Positions 1 through 9,523 of a DNA stretch of 40,044 bases are shown here, piece after piece. Position 1 is the stretch's first letter. Each line of letters opens with the position of its first letter. The stretch covers positions 1 through 40,044 of the forward strand of contig CAWJFP010000002.1 of NCBI GenBank assembly GCA_963842155.1. Reading direction: 5' to 3'. Under the pieces are notes generated by a model. That model was not told the DNA's origin. It ran no database searches and worked only from the letters and a program-made list of their open reading frames with translations. Source of the DNA: CAWJFP01 sp963842155 (GTDB lineage: Bacteria; Pseudomonadota; Alphaproteobacteria; JACZXZ01). A program made the translations under genes and the position numbers.

Positions 1-165
1 GCGAACACCGACGAGGCGCAGCGCCTCGGCATCTTCGGCGCGCCGAGCTTCCAGGCGGGCGACGAGATTTTCTGGGGACAGGACAGGCTGGATGATGCCA
101 TCGCGTGGCTGGTGCGAGGCCCGCTGCTTCCGCCGGGGGTTGCGGCGCCCGGCGGTCGGGCGTAA
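1..165 (+). CDS. 2-hydroxychromene-2-carboxylate isomerase-like protein, C-terminal fragment
   Basis: Only the last 54 codons lie in the window; the reading frame is open from base 1 and ends at TAA 163-165. The visible part contains GIFGAPSF followed by FWGQDRLDD. This is the C-terminal signature of the DsbA-fold, kappa-class GST-like isomerases: a cis-proline loop and then a conserved GQDRL helix. The family isomerises 2-hydroxychromene-2-carboxylate to trans-o-hydroxybenzylidenepyruvate in naphthalene breakdown, but most members are of unknown substrate. A complete relative is encoded at 5256-5852, whose end reads GSPSYY and FFGQDRL. The proline- and glycine-rich tail after the domain is probably disordered. 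Family assignment is fairly safe; substrate is unknown. Confidence 0.75.
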   Translation, partial: ANTDEAQRLGIFGAPSFQAGDEIFWGQDRLDDAIAWLVRGPLLPPGVAAPGGRA

Positions 166-232
166 ATCTGCTCTTGCGCCATGAAGCCGGCGATTGCGCC
201 CTGGGACTGCGCCGCCGGAGGCTGCGAGGTCG

Positions 233-532
233 ATGATGGCACGGAAAAGCGACGAGCAGCTTCGGGCGTCTCGGGAGGGAGCGGTGGCCAACGACAATAC
301 GCCGCCGGCCGGCAAGCGGCCGGAAGGGCGCCAGGCCGCCGGGTCGGCCGAAAGCGGTCGTGCGCCGCCCTCGCAAGGCTTACGCAATCTCGTGACGCTG
401 GGCGTCGTCGTCCTGGGCGTCGCCTTGCTCTATTGGCTCGTCACCCTGTTCATCGACTGGAACAAGATGCAGACCTGCCTGAGCTATGGCGGGCACAACT
501 GCACGCCGACCATGCAGCTCAACGATCATTGA
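233..532 (+). CDS. small single-pass membrane protein, unknown function
   Basis: A 99-residue protein. The first 55 or so residues are polar, charged and proline-rich. One hydrophobic helix follows (NLVTLGVVVLGVALLYWLV, about residues 60-80), and then a short tail with two cysteines (CLSYGGHNC). I place the start at 233; a second ATG follows directly at 236. GAGGT lies just upstream, whereas an in-frame upstream start at 194 has no clear ribosome-binding site. The layout suggests a cytoplasmic N-terminus and a short periplasmic or cytoplasmic cysteine-containing tail. I recognise it as a type of small hypothetical protein common in Hyphomicrobiales but know no function. Confidence 0.65.
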   Translation: MMARKSDEQLRASREGAVANDNTPPAGKRPEGRQAAGSAESGRAPPSQGLRNLVTLGVVVLGVALLYWLVTLFIDWNKMQTCLSYGGHNCTPTMQLNDH

Positions 533-547
533 GCATCGGGCGGTCTG

Positions 548-871
548 CTACGCTATCTTCTTGAGCTTCACCGCCGTGCCGTAGGCGACGATCTCGGTCA
601 TGCCTTGGGCGATCTCGCCGGAATCGAAGCGCATCACGAGCACGGCGTCGGCGCCGCGAAGCTTGGCTTCCTCGACCATGCGGTCGATGGCATGCATGCG
701 CGCCTCCTGCAGCATGTTGGTAAAGGCGGTGATCTCGCCGCCGATGATGGAGTTGAGCGCGGCGCCAAGCTGACCCACGATGCTGCGGCTGCGCACCGTG
801 ATCCCGAACACCTCGCCCAGCGTCTCGCTGACCTCGTGACCGGCAACATTTTCCGTCGTCGCGATCAACAT
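548..871 (-). CDS. UPF0145 (YbjQ-type heavy-metal-binding-fold) family protein
   Basis: A 107-residue protein matching the UPF0145 family in length and pattern. It has an N-terminal TTENVAGHEV strand, then GEVFGITVRSRSIVG, a central helix with M-x-EAR, and a C-terminal AYGTAVKL strand. The family forms pentameric or decameric rings and has been linked by fold, not by proof, to metal binding. I chose the start at 871 because homologues begin with MLIATTENV; the open frame extends 12 codons further without a good start. It ends 15 bases from the stop of the small membrane gene, so the two converge. Function unknown. Confidence 0.85.
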   Translation of the reverse strand: MLIATTENVAGHEVSETLGEVFGITVRSRSIVGQLGAALNSIIGGEITAFTNMLQEARMHAIDRMVEEAKLRGADAVLVMRFDSGEIAQGMTEIVAYGTAVKLKKIA

Positions 872-944
872 TGCTGTTCCCCCGATAAGTCCTTCCCCTG
901 CAGCCAACGCCTAACAGGCGCGTCGAGACCCACGCATGGCGCGA

Positions 945-2282
<1,338 letters not shown>

Positions 2283-2293
2283 GGCCGCCTCCT

Positions 2294-4033
2294 TCAGTCG
2301 AGCCTGAACCGCCGTTGGGCATAGCCGTAGAGCGGCCGCCAAAGCAAGCGGTTGAACAAGATGACGAAGACCGACATGACGACGATGCCGAGCAGGATGC
2401 GCGGGAAGTCGCCCTTGTCGGTCATCTCGGCAATATAGGCGCCGAGGCCTTCGGCGGTGAGCTTGGTGTTTCCCCAACTTACCGCTTCCGAGACGATGCT
2501 TGCGTTCCAGGCGCCGCCCGAAGCGGTAATGGCACCCGTCACGAAATAGGGGAAGATGCCCGGCAGCATCACTTTGCGCCACCACAGCCAACCGCGCAGG
2601 CGGAAATTCCTGGCGACCTCGGTGAAGTCGGTCGGGAAGGTGCTCGCGCCCGCGATCACGTTGAAGAGGATGTACCATTGCGTGCCGAGGATCATCAGGG
2701 GGCTGAGCCAGATATTGGGGTTGACGCGGAAATGCACGATCAGCACGACCGCAATGGGGAAAAGCAGGTTCGCGGGAAAGGCGGCGAGAAACTGGGCGAG
2801 CGGTTGCATCTTCTCGGCGAGCCGCGGGCGCAACCCGATCATCACGCCGATCGGCACCCAGATCGCCGAGGCGAGCGCGATCAGCAAGGCGACGCGGACG
2901 AGGGTGAAGAGGCCGAGCTTCACCGCGAGGCGGACATCGGACCAGGTGAGCTCGGTCGTGACATAGTCGAGGATCTGCCGGACGGCATAGAGCGCGAGAA
3001 ACCCCAGCAGCGCGAGCCAGAGGATGTCCACGAACCGCTGCGAGGGCGCCAAGTGCCGCAAGCGCTCGTGCCCCAGGCGGGGCACCGGCAGCCGGAGACG
3101 CAGCAGGAACCCCAGCGCGTCGCCGATGGGGTCGGTGGCGCGCTGGAGCAGGCGCGTGCGCTGGAGAAGGTTGAGCAGCCATGATTCGGGCGCCAGCTGG
3201 CCGCTCACGCTCTCGAGGCGGAACTTGTCGGCCCAGGCGACGAGCGGCCGGAACATGAGCTGGTCATAGAGCGCGATCACGACGATCATGGTGAGAATGA
3301 CCCAGCCGACCGCGACGAGGCTTTGCTTTTCGATGGCGAGCGACAGATAGGCGCCGATCCCGGGCAGCGTAATCTGCTTGTCGCCCACCGTGATGGCCTC
3401 GGCCGCCACGACGAAGAACCAGCCGCCCGACATGGACATCATCATGTTCCACACTAGGCCGGGCATGGCGAAGGGCACTTCGAGCCGCCAATAGCGCTGC
3501 CAGAACGAGAAGTGGAAGGCGCGGCAGGCCTCCTCCAGGTCGCGCGGCACGGTAATCAGCGACTGATAGAAGCTGAACGTCATGTTCCAGGCCTGGCTCG
3601 TGAAGATGGCGAAGATCGCCGCCAGCTCGGCGCCCATCACGCTGTGGGGGAAGAGCGAGATGAAGAAGACCACGGTGAAGGAGAGATAGCCCAGCACCGG
3701 CACGGACTGCAGCACGTCGAGGATGGGGATCAGCACCATGCCGAGGCGGCGCGACTTTGCCGCCGCCGTCGCGTAGATCAGCGTGAAGACGAGCGAGGCG
3801 ACGAGCGCCGCCAGCATGCGCAAGGTGGTGCGCAGCGCGTAGTCGGGCAGGTTCGCCGGATCGAGCGTGATCGTCGTCTGCTGCAGCACCTCGACCGGCG
3901 CCGACATCTGGTGGAGGCCGAGGACGATGGCGGCGAAGACGCCGATGATGAGCGGCAGCGCCAGGATGTCCCAACGGTTGGGAAGCAGCCCGCGCGCGCG
4001 GAACATGGTCGAGAGATAGGCGTTGTCGCGCAT
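2294..4033 (-). CDS. ABC transporter permease, two fused BPD_transp_1 domains
   Basis: About 579 residues, twice the length of a single NrtB/SsuC permease. Two copies of the inner-membrane permease domain are fused. The first half has a coupling region around GLVWNMMMSMSGGWFFVVAA, the second around YFVTGAITASGGAWNASIV; both resemble the cytoplasmic loop that docks on the ATPase. About twelve membrane helices are expected. It works with the ATPase 11 bases downstream. Start is uncertain: I use the ATG at 4033 (MRDNAYLS), since the preceding 14 codons from 4075 look like non-coding, arginine/proline-rich sequence. Such fused permeases paired with AAA-associated ATPases often lack a dedicated binding protein. 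Confidence 0.87.
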   Translation of the reverse strand: MRDNAYLSTMFRARGLLPNRWDILALPLIIGVFAAIVLGLHQMSAPVEVLQQTTITLDPANLPDYALRTTLRMLAALVASLVFTLIYATAAAKSRRLGMVLIPILDVLQSVPVLGYLSFTVVFFISLFPHSVMGAELAAIFAIFTSQAWNMTFSFYQSLITVPRDLEEACRAFHFSFWQRYWRLEVPFAMPGLVWNMMMSMSGGWFFVVAAEAITVGDKQITLPGIGAYLSLAIEKQSLVAVGWVILTMIVVIALYDQLMFRPLVAWADKFRLESVSGQLAPESWLLNLLQRTRLLQRATDPIGDALGFLLRLRLPVPRLGHERLRHLAPSQRFVDILWLALLGFLALYAVRQILDYVTTELTWSDVRLAVKLGLFTLVRVALLIALASAIWVPIGVMIGLRPRLAEKMQPLAQFLAAFPANLLFPIAVVLIVHFRVNPNIWLSPLMILGTQWYILFNVIAGASTFPTDFTEVARNFRLRGWLWWRKVMLPGIFPYFVTGAITASGGAWNASIVSEAVSWGNTKLTAEGLGAYIAEMTDKGDFPRILLGIVVMSVFVILFNRLLWRPLYGYAQRRFRLD

Positions 4034-4534
4034 GGCGGTCTCACGCGCAGGAGGGCGGAGGGCCGGGGCCGCCATGGCCCGGGCCGAGCATTCGCGGATC
4101 CCCGACGCTAAGGACGTCGTGGCCCGCCGCTGCTAGCTAGATCGAGAGGGAGGCTCCAAAGCGGTGCGGAATTGCCGGCGCTGGGCGCGCGGCCTCGCGC
4201 TTGCCTCGAGATGCCGACCGTCCCGCCGGTCGTGCTCCGCGATCACAAGGATCATGACCCACCTCCGGTCCGGCCCGCGCGGTCGGAGCGGGGTCGCACG
4301 GCGCGGCCCCTTGGTGCGCACGGTTTACCCCTCGACGCCGGGCTTGTCGACCTCGAAATTCTGACAATTTCGATTAGGGCTGTCGCCTTCCTTTTGGGCG
4401 GCCGCGCGCGTTGCGCCGCTTGCATGTCATGCGGCCGCGCACCTACGGGCGCGCTTGCATGGGCGCCGCCGATGCCATATTGAACGAAGCAGCGCGGCGC
4501 CGGCGCCGGGCAAAGACGGGAGTCGAAGAGCCGC
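4034..4534. other. divergent intergenic region between ABC permease and transglutaminase-like gene
   Basis: About 500 bases with no convincing gene; the open frames here are short and arginine/proline-rich as expected by chance at this GC content. It must hold the promoters for the leftward ABC operon and the rightward transglutaminase/isomerase pair. The one clear structure is the dyad at 4353-4373. Confidence 0.6.
4353..4373. promoter_or_regulatory. perfect inverted repeat, candidate operator
   Basis: TCGAAATT and AATTTCGA form perfect 8-base arms around a CTGAC spacer. It is an A/T-rich island in very GC-rich DNA between two divergent transcription units, the usual place for a repressor or activator dimer site. 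I do not recognise the regulator. It lies 162 bases upstream of the transglutaminase-like gene and 320 bases upstream of the permease start. Confidence 0.4.
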
Positions 4535-5230
4535 ATGACCATCGAAGCCGACATCGCCGAGGCCAACGGGTCCGACGCGCGCTATTTGCGGCCCGGCCGC
4601 TTCGTCGACAGCGATCACCCCGCGGTGCGGGATTTCGCCGAGCGCGCCGCGGCGGGCGAGACGGATCCCGCCAAGCGCGCGGCACTGCTCTATCGCGCCG
4701 TGCGCGACGGCATTCTCTACGACCCCTATGTCGATTACGAAAGCCTCGGCACTTACCGCGCGAGCGCGGTGCTGGCGGCGGGACGCGGCTTCTGCGTGGG
4801 CAAGGCGGCGCTGCTGGCCGCCGCCGCGCGCGTCGCCGGCATCCCCGCGCGGCTCGCCTTCGCCGATGTGCGCAATCATCTCGCGACGCCGCGTCTCTTG
4901 GCGCTGCTGAAGAGCGATCTTTTCATCTACCATGGCATTACCGAGCTCTGGCTCGACGGGCGCTGGGTCAAGGCGACGCCGACTTTCAATGCGAGCCTCT
5001 GCGCGCGCTTCCGCATCAAGCCGCTCGAGTTCGACGGCCACGCCGACGCCATCCTGCATCCTTACGACCAGGACGGGCGGCGCCATATGGAATATGTGCG
5101 CCAGCGCGGCACTTATGCGGATACCCCGATCGGCGAGATCATCCCGGCGGTGCGCGCGACATATCCCGGCCTCGTCGGACGCACGCGCGGCGGCGATTTC
5201 GCCGAGGAGGCCGAAGCGCTCGGCTCCTGA
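4535..5230 (+). CDS. transglutaminase-like (papain-fold) domain protein
   Basis: A 231-residue soluble protein with the bacterial transglutaminase-like core. The nucleophile is Cys87 in GRGFCVGKA, at the start of the core helix. A second motif, YHGITELWLDGRWVKATPT (about residues 132-150), carries His133 and the ELWLDGRW strand. The third catalytic position, usually Asp in a DPT context, reads ATPT here, so the triad may be non-canonical; His115 in DVRNHL is another candidate. These proteins act as peptidases or amidases and are often poorly characterised. The start follows GAAGAG. It is followed after 25 bases by the isomerase gene on the same strand, probably co-transcribed. Confidence 0.82.
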   Translation: MTIEADIAEANGSDARYLRPGRFVDSDHPAVRDFAERAAAGETDPAKRAALLYRAVRDGILYDPYVDYESLGTYRASAVLAAGRGFCVGKAALLAAAARVAGIPARLAFADVRNHLATPRLLALLKSDLFIYHGITELWLDGRWVKATPTFNASLCARFRIKPLEFDGHADAILHPYDQDGRRHMEYVRQRGTYADTPIGEIIPAVRATYPGLVGRTRGGDFAEEAEALGS

Positions 5231-5255
5231 CGCGTCGCGCCCGGGAAGGCAGCTT

Positions 5256-5852
5256 ATGACCAAGCTCGTCGATTTCTATTTCACGCCGGTTTCGCCCTGG
5301 ACCTATCTCGGCATGCCGCGCTTTCGCGCCATGACCGCGAAATATGGCGCGCGGGTGAACTACAAGCCCGTCGACATGGCGCCGCTTTTCGCCAGCGCGA
5401 ACGTGAAGGCGCTGAAGGACAGGCCCGAGCCGATCAGGCGCAATCGGATGAACGATCTCCGGCGCTGGCGCGACTTCCTCGGCATGACGCTGACCCTGCA
5501 GCCGAAATTCTTTCCCACCTCGGCGCTGCCCGCGACCCGCATGATCATCGCCGCGCGCCAGGCGGGGCACGAGGTCGGCGCGCTCGCGGAGGCTTTGCTG
5601 CGCGGCTGCTGGGCGGAGGAGCGCGACCTGGGCGACGAGGCCACCGTCGTGGCGATCGCGAGCGAGCAGGGGCTCGACGGCAGGGCGCTCGCCAAGGCGG
5701 CGCAGACGCCCGAGGTCCAGGCCGAGCTCGAGGCCAACACGGCGGAGGCGCTCGGCCGCTTCGTCTGGGGCTCGCCGAGCTATTACCTCGATGACGAGCT
5801 CTTCTTCGGCCAGGACCGGCTCGCCTTCCTCGAGCGCAAGCTGGCGGAATAA
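5256..5852 (+). CDS. 2-hydroxychromene-2-carboxylate isomerase family protein
   Basis: A 198-residue DsbA-fold, kappa-class GST-like protein. The N-terminal strand FYFTPVSPWTYLGMPRF carries the conserved Ser-Pro-Trp/Tyr active-site region. The helical insertion spans about residues 65-150, and the C-terminus has the cis-Pro loop GSPSYYLDDELFFGQDRL. Family members use glutathione in isomerising 2-hydroxychromene-2-carboxylate; many related proteins have other, unknown substrates. The start at 5256 has GGGAAGG upstream. It belongs to the same family as the fragment at 1-165. The tie to the aromatic modules 20 kb away is only thematic. Confidence 0.88.
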   Translation: MTKLVDFYFTPVSPWTYLGMPRFRAMTAKYGARVNYKPVDMAPLFASANVKALKDRPEPIRRNRMNDLRRWRDFLGMTLTLQPKFFPTSALPATRMIIAARQAGHEVGALAEALLRGCWAEERDLGDEATVVAIASEQGLDGRALAKAAQTPEVQAELEANTAEALGRFVWGSPSYYLDDELFFGQDRLAFLERKLAE

Positions 5853-5953
5853 GGGCCGCGGCATCGGCCTCCGGCGAGAGCCTGCCGGGGTCCCCGCGAG
5901 CGACGTCGAGCGGAGCCAAGGCCTGCCGCCGCGGGCCGTCGGCGATTGAGGCT

Positions 5954-5975
5954 GGAGGATGCGGGCCTCCTTTTA
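5954..5975 (+). terminator. possible intrinsic terminator after the isomerase gene
   Basis: GGAGG and CCTCC form a five-base stem with a seven-base loop, followed at once by TTTTATT. The stem is short, so this is a weak call. Its position, 100 bases downstream of the isomerase stop and upstream of the tRNA, fits termination of the 4535-5852 unit. Confidence 0.3.
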
Positions 5976-6045
5976 TTGAGGCTTACATCCGCGGATGAAT
6001 TCTGATAAGAACGCGCCCTGCGCCGCCTTAGGCCCGGCGCCCTGT

Positions 6046-6120
6046 TCCGGGGTAGCTCAGCGGTAGAGCAGCCGGCTGTTAACCGGCTGGTCGTCGGTTC
6101 GAATCCGACCCCCGGAGCCA
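6046..6120 (+). tRNA. tRNA-Asn (anticodon GTT)
   Basis: A complete 75-base cloverleaf. The acceptor stem TCCGGGG pairs with CCCCGGA, the D arm contains AGCTCAGCGGTAGAGC, and the anticodon stem GCCGG/CCGGC encloses loop CTGTTAA with anticodon GTT at 6078-6080. The T arm contains GGTTCGAATCC, and the CCA end is encoded at 6118-6120. It lies at the boundary between the GC-richer left block and the middle block. Confidence 0.97.
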
Positions 6121-6223
6121 GCTCCCTCCTTTGTCATCATTAGTCCCTTCCGTGCTCAAGCTCCCTATGAAAATGCTTCGCCACAAGATCGAGGTCCAGC
6201 GCGTCGCCCTATACGCACTGCTA

Positions 6224-7777
6224 TCATGCCAGCCAGCGGCTGATCGTAGATTTCCGCGCCGGCGTCAGGCGCGTGCGCCTATACGCTTCCGCGGCCATTT
6301 TGATCGCCTCTGCTTGCGTCGGGTAGGTATGAATGACCCGCGCAAACGCGCGTAATCCGATCCTGGAGCTGATCGCGAGCGACAAACCGTTGATCATCTC
6401 TCCGGCATGGCGCGCGACCACGGTAGCGCCCAGAATCCGATCGGTGCCCTGTTTGACATAAATCTTCACGAATCCATCCTCTTCGCCGTCGGTCACCGCG
6501 CGATCGACGTCATGCATCAGGATCGTGAAAGTCCTGACCGGGATGGCTTTCGCCCACGCCTCTCGAACATAGAGACCGACATGGGCGATCTCCGGATCGG
6601 TATAGGTGCACCAGGGGATCGTCAGCGCGCTCCACCTTTTGCGAGCGAGGAACAGCGCGTTTCTCAGCGCGAGGCGCCCCGAAGCCTCGGCGGCGTGCGT
6701 GAATTTATGTTCGAGGCACACGTCGCCCGCCGCGTAGATCAGCGGGTTGCTGGTCTGCAGAAAATCGTCGACTTGGATTCCGACTTCCGTGTCGTAGCGG
6801 ACGCCGGCAGCCTCGAGATTCAAGCTTTCGACGTTGGGCGCCCGGCCGATGCCGGCCAGGATTTCATCGACGGAAACGCTGAATTTGTCGCCGGCGCACA
6901 CGAGATCGACGATCTTCCCTACGCCCTCCCCGCGAACGGCGACCACCGCGGTGTTGAGATGAATCTCGACGCCATCGCGCGCCAGGGCATCGGAAAGAAC
7001 CTGGGCGGCATCGCGCTCCTCCTTCGGCAGGAACATCGGGTCGTCTTGCGCGATGATGACATGCGATCCGAATCGGCAAAATGCCTGAGCCAATTCGCAG
7101 CCGAGGGGCCCGCCGCCCATCACCAACAGACGGCGCGGGCATTCGGTCAGATTGAAGATATTCTCGTTTGTCAGATAGCCGGTCTCGGCGAGTCCCGGAA
7201 TCTGTGGGGTCAATGGGCGCGCGCCAGTCGCGATGAGCGCCTTCCTGAAACGCAGGATGTCGCCCGCTACCGCGATACTGTCGGAGCCGGCGAAGCTCGC
7301 CTCGCCGAAATACACATCAACTCCGGCCTCGCTCAATCGCCGCGCGGAGGCGGCTCGGCCGAGGCGCGCCTGGATACGCCGCATTCGCTCCATGACCGTT
7401 GGAAAACCGATGGAGATATTGGCCGGCACCTGGCCGCCGAAATCTCCCGCATCGCGCATTTCCGCATAGAGTCGCGCCGTGCGAATGATCGCTTTCGACG
7501 GCACGCAACCGACGTTCAACCGATCGCCGCCGATGAGAGCGCGCTCGATGAGCGCCACCTTCACGCCCAGCGCGGCCGCTTCCTGGGCCGCCGTCATGCC
7601 GCCGGGTCCGGCGCCAATGACGACGATATGATATTTGTCCGCCGAGCTGGGGTTGCGCCAAGCAGGAGGATGAACATTGTCGACGAGCGCACGATGGAAG
7701 CGATCGTCCGGCGGTTCGCTCGGCGGCGATTCACCCTGCTGCATGGCATGCCCTTGCTGCGCGGCGGAATTCGTCAT
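6224..7777 (-). CDS. MerA-like FAD-dependent pyridine nucleotide-disulfide oxidoreductase lacking one redox cysteine
   Basis: A 517-residue flavoprotein. The FAD-binding motif GAGPGG is at residues 55-60, an NAD(P)-binding GGGPLGCELA lies in mid-protein, AAGDV is the second FAD contact, and a C-terminal dimerisation domain is present. The family active site is CxxxxC. Here the segment reads GGDRLNVGCVPSK, so Cys91 remains but the first cysteine is Arg86. The C-terminal motif is HTYPTQAE, with Tyr rather than His before Pro, as in MerA-like lineages. It cannot form the standard redox disulfide, so classical disulfide or mercuric reductase activity is doubtful; electron transfer to quinones or other acceptors is possible. 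The start at 7777 overlaps the upstream gene by ATGA. Confidence 0.85.
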   Translation of the reverse strand: MTNSAAQQGHAMQQGESPPSEPPDDRFHRALVDNVHPPAWRNPSSADKYHIVVIGAGPGGMTAAQEAAALGVKVALIERALIGGDRLNVGCVPSKAIIRTARLYAEMRDAGDFGGQVPANISIGFPTVMERMRRIQARLGRAASARRLSEAGVDVYFGEASFAGSDSIAVAGDILRFRKALIATGARPLTPQIPGLAETGYLTNENIFNLTECPRRLLVMGGGPLGCELAQAFCRFGSHVIIAQDDPMFLPKEERDAAQVLSDALARDGVEIHLNTAVVAVRGEGVGKIVDLVCAGDKFSVSVDEILAGIGRAPNVESLNLEAAGVRYDTEVGIQVDDFLQTSNPLIYAAGDVCLEHKFTHAAEASGRLALRNALFLARKRWSALTIPWCTYTDPEIAHVGLYVREAWAKAIPVRTFTILMHDVDRAVTDGEEDGFVKIYVKQGTDRILGATVVARHAGEMINGLSLAISSRIGLRAFARVIHTYPTQAEAIKMAAEAYRRTRLTPARKSTISRWLA

Positions 7778-9036
7778 GACAACCAACCGCCTGTGAATCC
7801 GGCGCGGCGTAACCCGCGGCTAATATAGGGGCATCGCCGCATCAGATTCCAAATCAGGCGTGAGCGATAATTCTCGATCATCAGGACGATGATGCCCTGG
7901 TCGAGCCCGAAATAGCCTTCGGAGACCCAGCCGGCCGGGCTGTCGTCCGACAATGTCGGATTGAAACCGCTCGGCAATCTCGATTCCCGGATGATCTCCG
8001 GATAGCGCGCGCAAAAATGGCGCAAAGCGGACAAGGCAAGCTCCGGTGCGAACGGCAGCGAGGCGAGCGCGGCGCATGGGGCGATGGTGCCGTCGTCGGG
8101 TCCAAAGGGCACGCCGCGCGCCGCATAGCCTAGAAAGCGGCGCTCCCTGCCGTCTATCTCGAGCGTCTTGACGCCGGGTCCGTCGGTCGCCGTGAGGCCC
8201 CAACAATCCTTGCCGTAGCCCTTGAATCCATGAGGATTCCGCCGCGCATATTCGCGTTGGACATAAGTGGCGCGGCGGCTGTTTTCGAAATAATCGCTGT
8301 CTTTCTCGCGCGTGAAGCGATCTCGTATGCCGTCGAAATCGATCCAGGCTTGCGAAAAATGATGAATGAAGAGCGGCCCGGCATAGAGAAGCTCGCAATC
8401 GTAGATGTTCTCCCACTGATAGGTCTCAGTCCAAGCCGCGAAGCTGTCGTCCGGCAGGGGGTACGAGGGCGACGCCAAGCCCAGGACATAGAGAATGGTC
8501 GCCTCGCTATAGCCCTCCCAGCCATAGTGTAAAAATCCGCCCTCCGGCTTCCATCCCTGCCGCGCGGTCACGCCGCCGCCGCGCCCCCATTGCCAATCGA
8601 CGCGGCGGTAGATTGCATCGGCGCGTTCGCGAATCTCGTTCTCGCTGGGCGTGTCCTCGCCAAAATAGACGCTCGCGGTCAGTACCCCCGCAAGCAGCAG
8701 CGTGGTGTCGATCAACGACAGTTCCGACTGCCAGGCGCGGTTGCCGGTCTTCATGTCAAGAAAGTGGTAGTAGAAACCCTTGTAGCCCGTCGCGACCCCT
8801 TGCTCGCTTTGCCGGCTGCTCGAAAAGAAGCGCAAGGTGGCCAGCGTACGCATCACGGCGTCCGCGCGCGTCATCCAACCGCGTTCCACGCCGACCGGAT
8901 AACAGGATAGCGCGAAGCCCACGACGGCGATGCTGGCGGGCGCGGCAGCGCGGCTCCTATCGGCAACCAAGCCGTTCTTGGGGTTGCATTGTTCCAAAAA
9001 ATAGCCGAATGCCGCGCACTGGAACCGATCCAGCAA
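7774..9036 (-). CDS. glucoamylase-fold (GH144-type) enzyme, apparently N-terminally truncated
   Basis: About 420 residues of the glucoamylase-like (alpha/alpha)6-barrel family that includes GH144 endo-beta-1,2-glucanases. Recognisable segments are an N-terminal LDRFQCAAFGYFL, GFYYHFLDMKTG, EGYSEATILYVLGLASP, and a C-terminal GWVSEGYFGLDQGIIVLMIEN. A beta-1,2-glucan role fits the cyclic glucan synthase nearby. No ATG or GTG precedes the domain. The frame is bounded by a stop at 9073-9075, and the only start option is TTG at 9036, inside the upstream HAD gene. A usual signal peptide is absent, so the 5' end seems lost. Its stop overlaps the start of the flavoprotein gene (ATGA). Confidence 0.75.
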   Translation of the reverse strand: MLDRFQCAAFGYFLEQCNPKNGLVADRSRAAAPASIAVVGFALSCYPVGVERGWMTRADAVMRTLATLRFFSSSRQSEQGVATGYKGFYYHFLDMKTGNRAWQSELSLIDTTLLLAGVLTASVYFGEDTPSENEIRERADAIYRRVDWQWGRGGGVTARQGWKPEGGFLHYGWEGYSEATILYVLGLASPSYPLPDDSFAAWTETYQWENIYDCELLYAGPLFIHHFSQAWIDFDGIRDRFTREKDSDYFENSRRATYVQREYARRNPHGFKGYGKDCWGLTATDGPGVKTLEIDGRERRFLGYAARGVPFGPDDGTIAPCAALASLPFAPELALSALRHFCARYPEIIRESRLPSGFNPTLSDDSPAGWVSEGYFGLDQGIIVLMIENYRSRLIWNLMRRCPYISRGLRRAGFTGGWLS

Positions 9037-9523
9037 TTCTTCGTCCGATTGAGCGGGCCTCGGCGTCGAACCTCACCGTCCAGGTTTCGTGCGCCACATG
9101 CGGCGCCTTCTTGTCGCGGACGAGCCATTCCTCCCCCGTGTAGACCCAAACGTCCAGCCCCCGGTGCAGGATCAACTTCACGGCCTGCTGGGCTGTTGTG
9201 GGATCGAGCCTGTGGCACTGGATCATGGCGAGGTTGAAATCGACATATACGCCGCCATTGAAGCCAGCAATGGCGCTTCGGAGAGTGAGCGGCTCGATCA
9301 GCATGCTCATGCCGCGCGGCGGCCGGCTGCTGGTAATGGCGAGTGCAATGCCGGCGTCCTGCAGCTCCCGGGCCGCTGCCTTTGCCGCGTCGGACAGTAC
9401 TTTGTCCTGTGTAACCAGCGTGCCGTCGACGTCCGCCAGCACCAGGCGGATGTCGCGCTGCCCATTCACGGCTCCCGCCCCGATCGAAGGCCCAGCGGCC
9501 GCCACGCCCGAATCCTGGCGCAC
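8957..9523 (-). CDS. HAD-superfamily (Cof-type) phosphatase, truncated at its C-terminus
   Basis: Motif I is LVLADVDGTLV (nucleophile DxD) and motif II is AITSSRPPRGM. The Cof-type cap region follows, with AGFNGGVYVDF and VWVYTGEEWLVRD. After HETWTVRF the homology stops, and the remaining residues are an off-frame reading of the glucoamylase gene. The C-terminal core with the motif III lysine and the motif IV GDGxND metal site is missing; intact Cof proteins have about 270 residues. The open frame starts at GTG 9523, but a GTG at 9466 preceded by GGGAG is also possible. It is probably inactive as a phosphatase: a remnant joined to the next gene by deletion. Confidence 0.65.
   Translation of the reverse strand: MRQDSGVAAAGPSIGAGAVNGQRDIRLVLADVDGTLVTQDKVLSDAAKAAARELQDAGIALAITSSRPPRGMSMLIEPLTLRSAIAGFNGGVYVDFNLAMIQCHRLDPTTAQQAVKLILHRGLDVWVYTGEEWLVRDKKAPHVAHETWTVRFDAEARSIGRRIAGSVPVRGIRLFFGTMQPQERLGCR

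Noticed and set aside
6224..7777. Annotation as a mercuric reductase
   Set aside because: One cysteine of the redox pair is missing, the C-terminal vicinal cysteine pair is absent, and no other mer gene is nearby.
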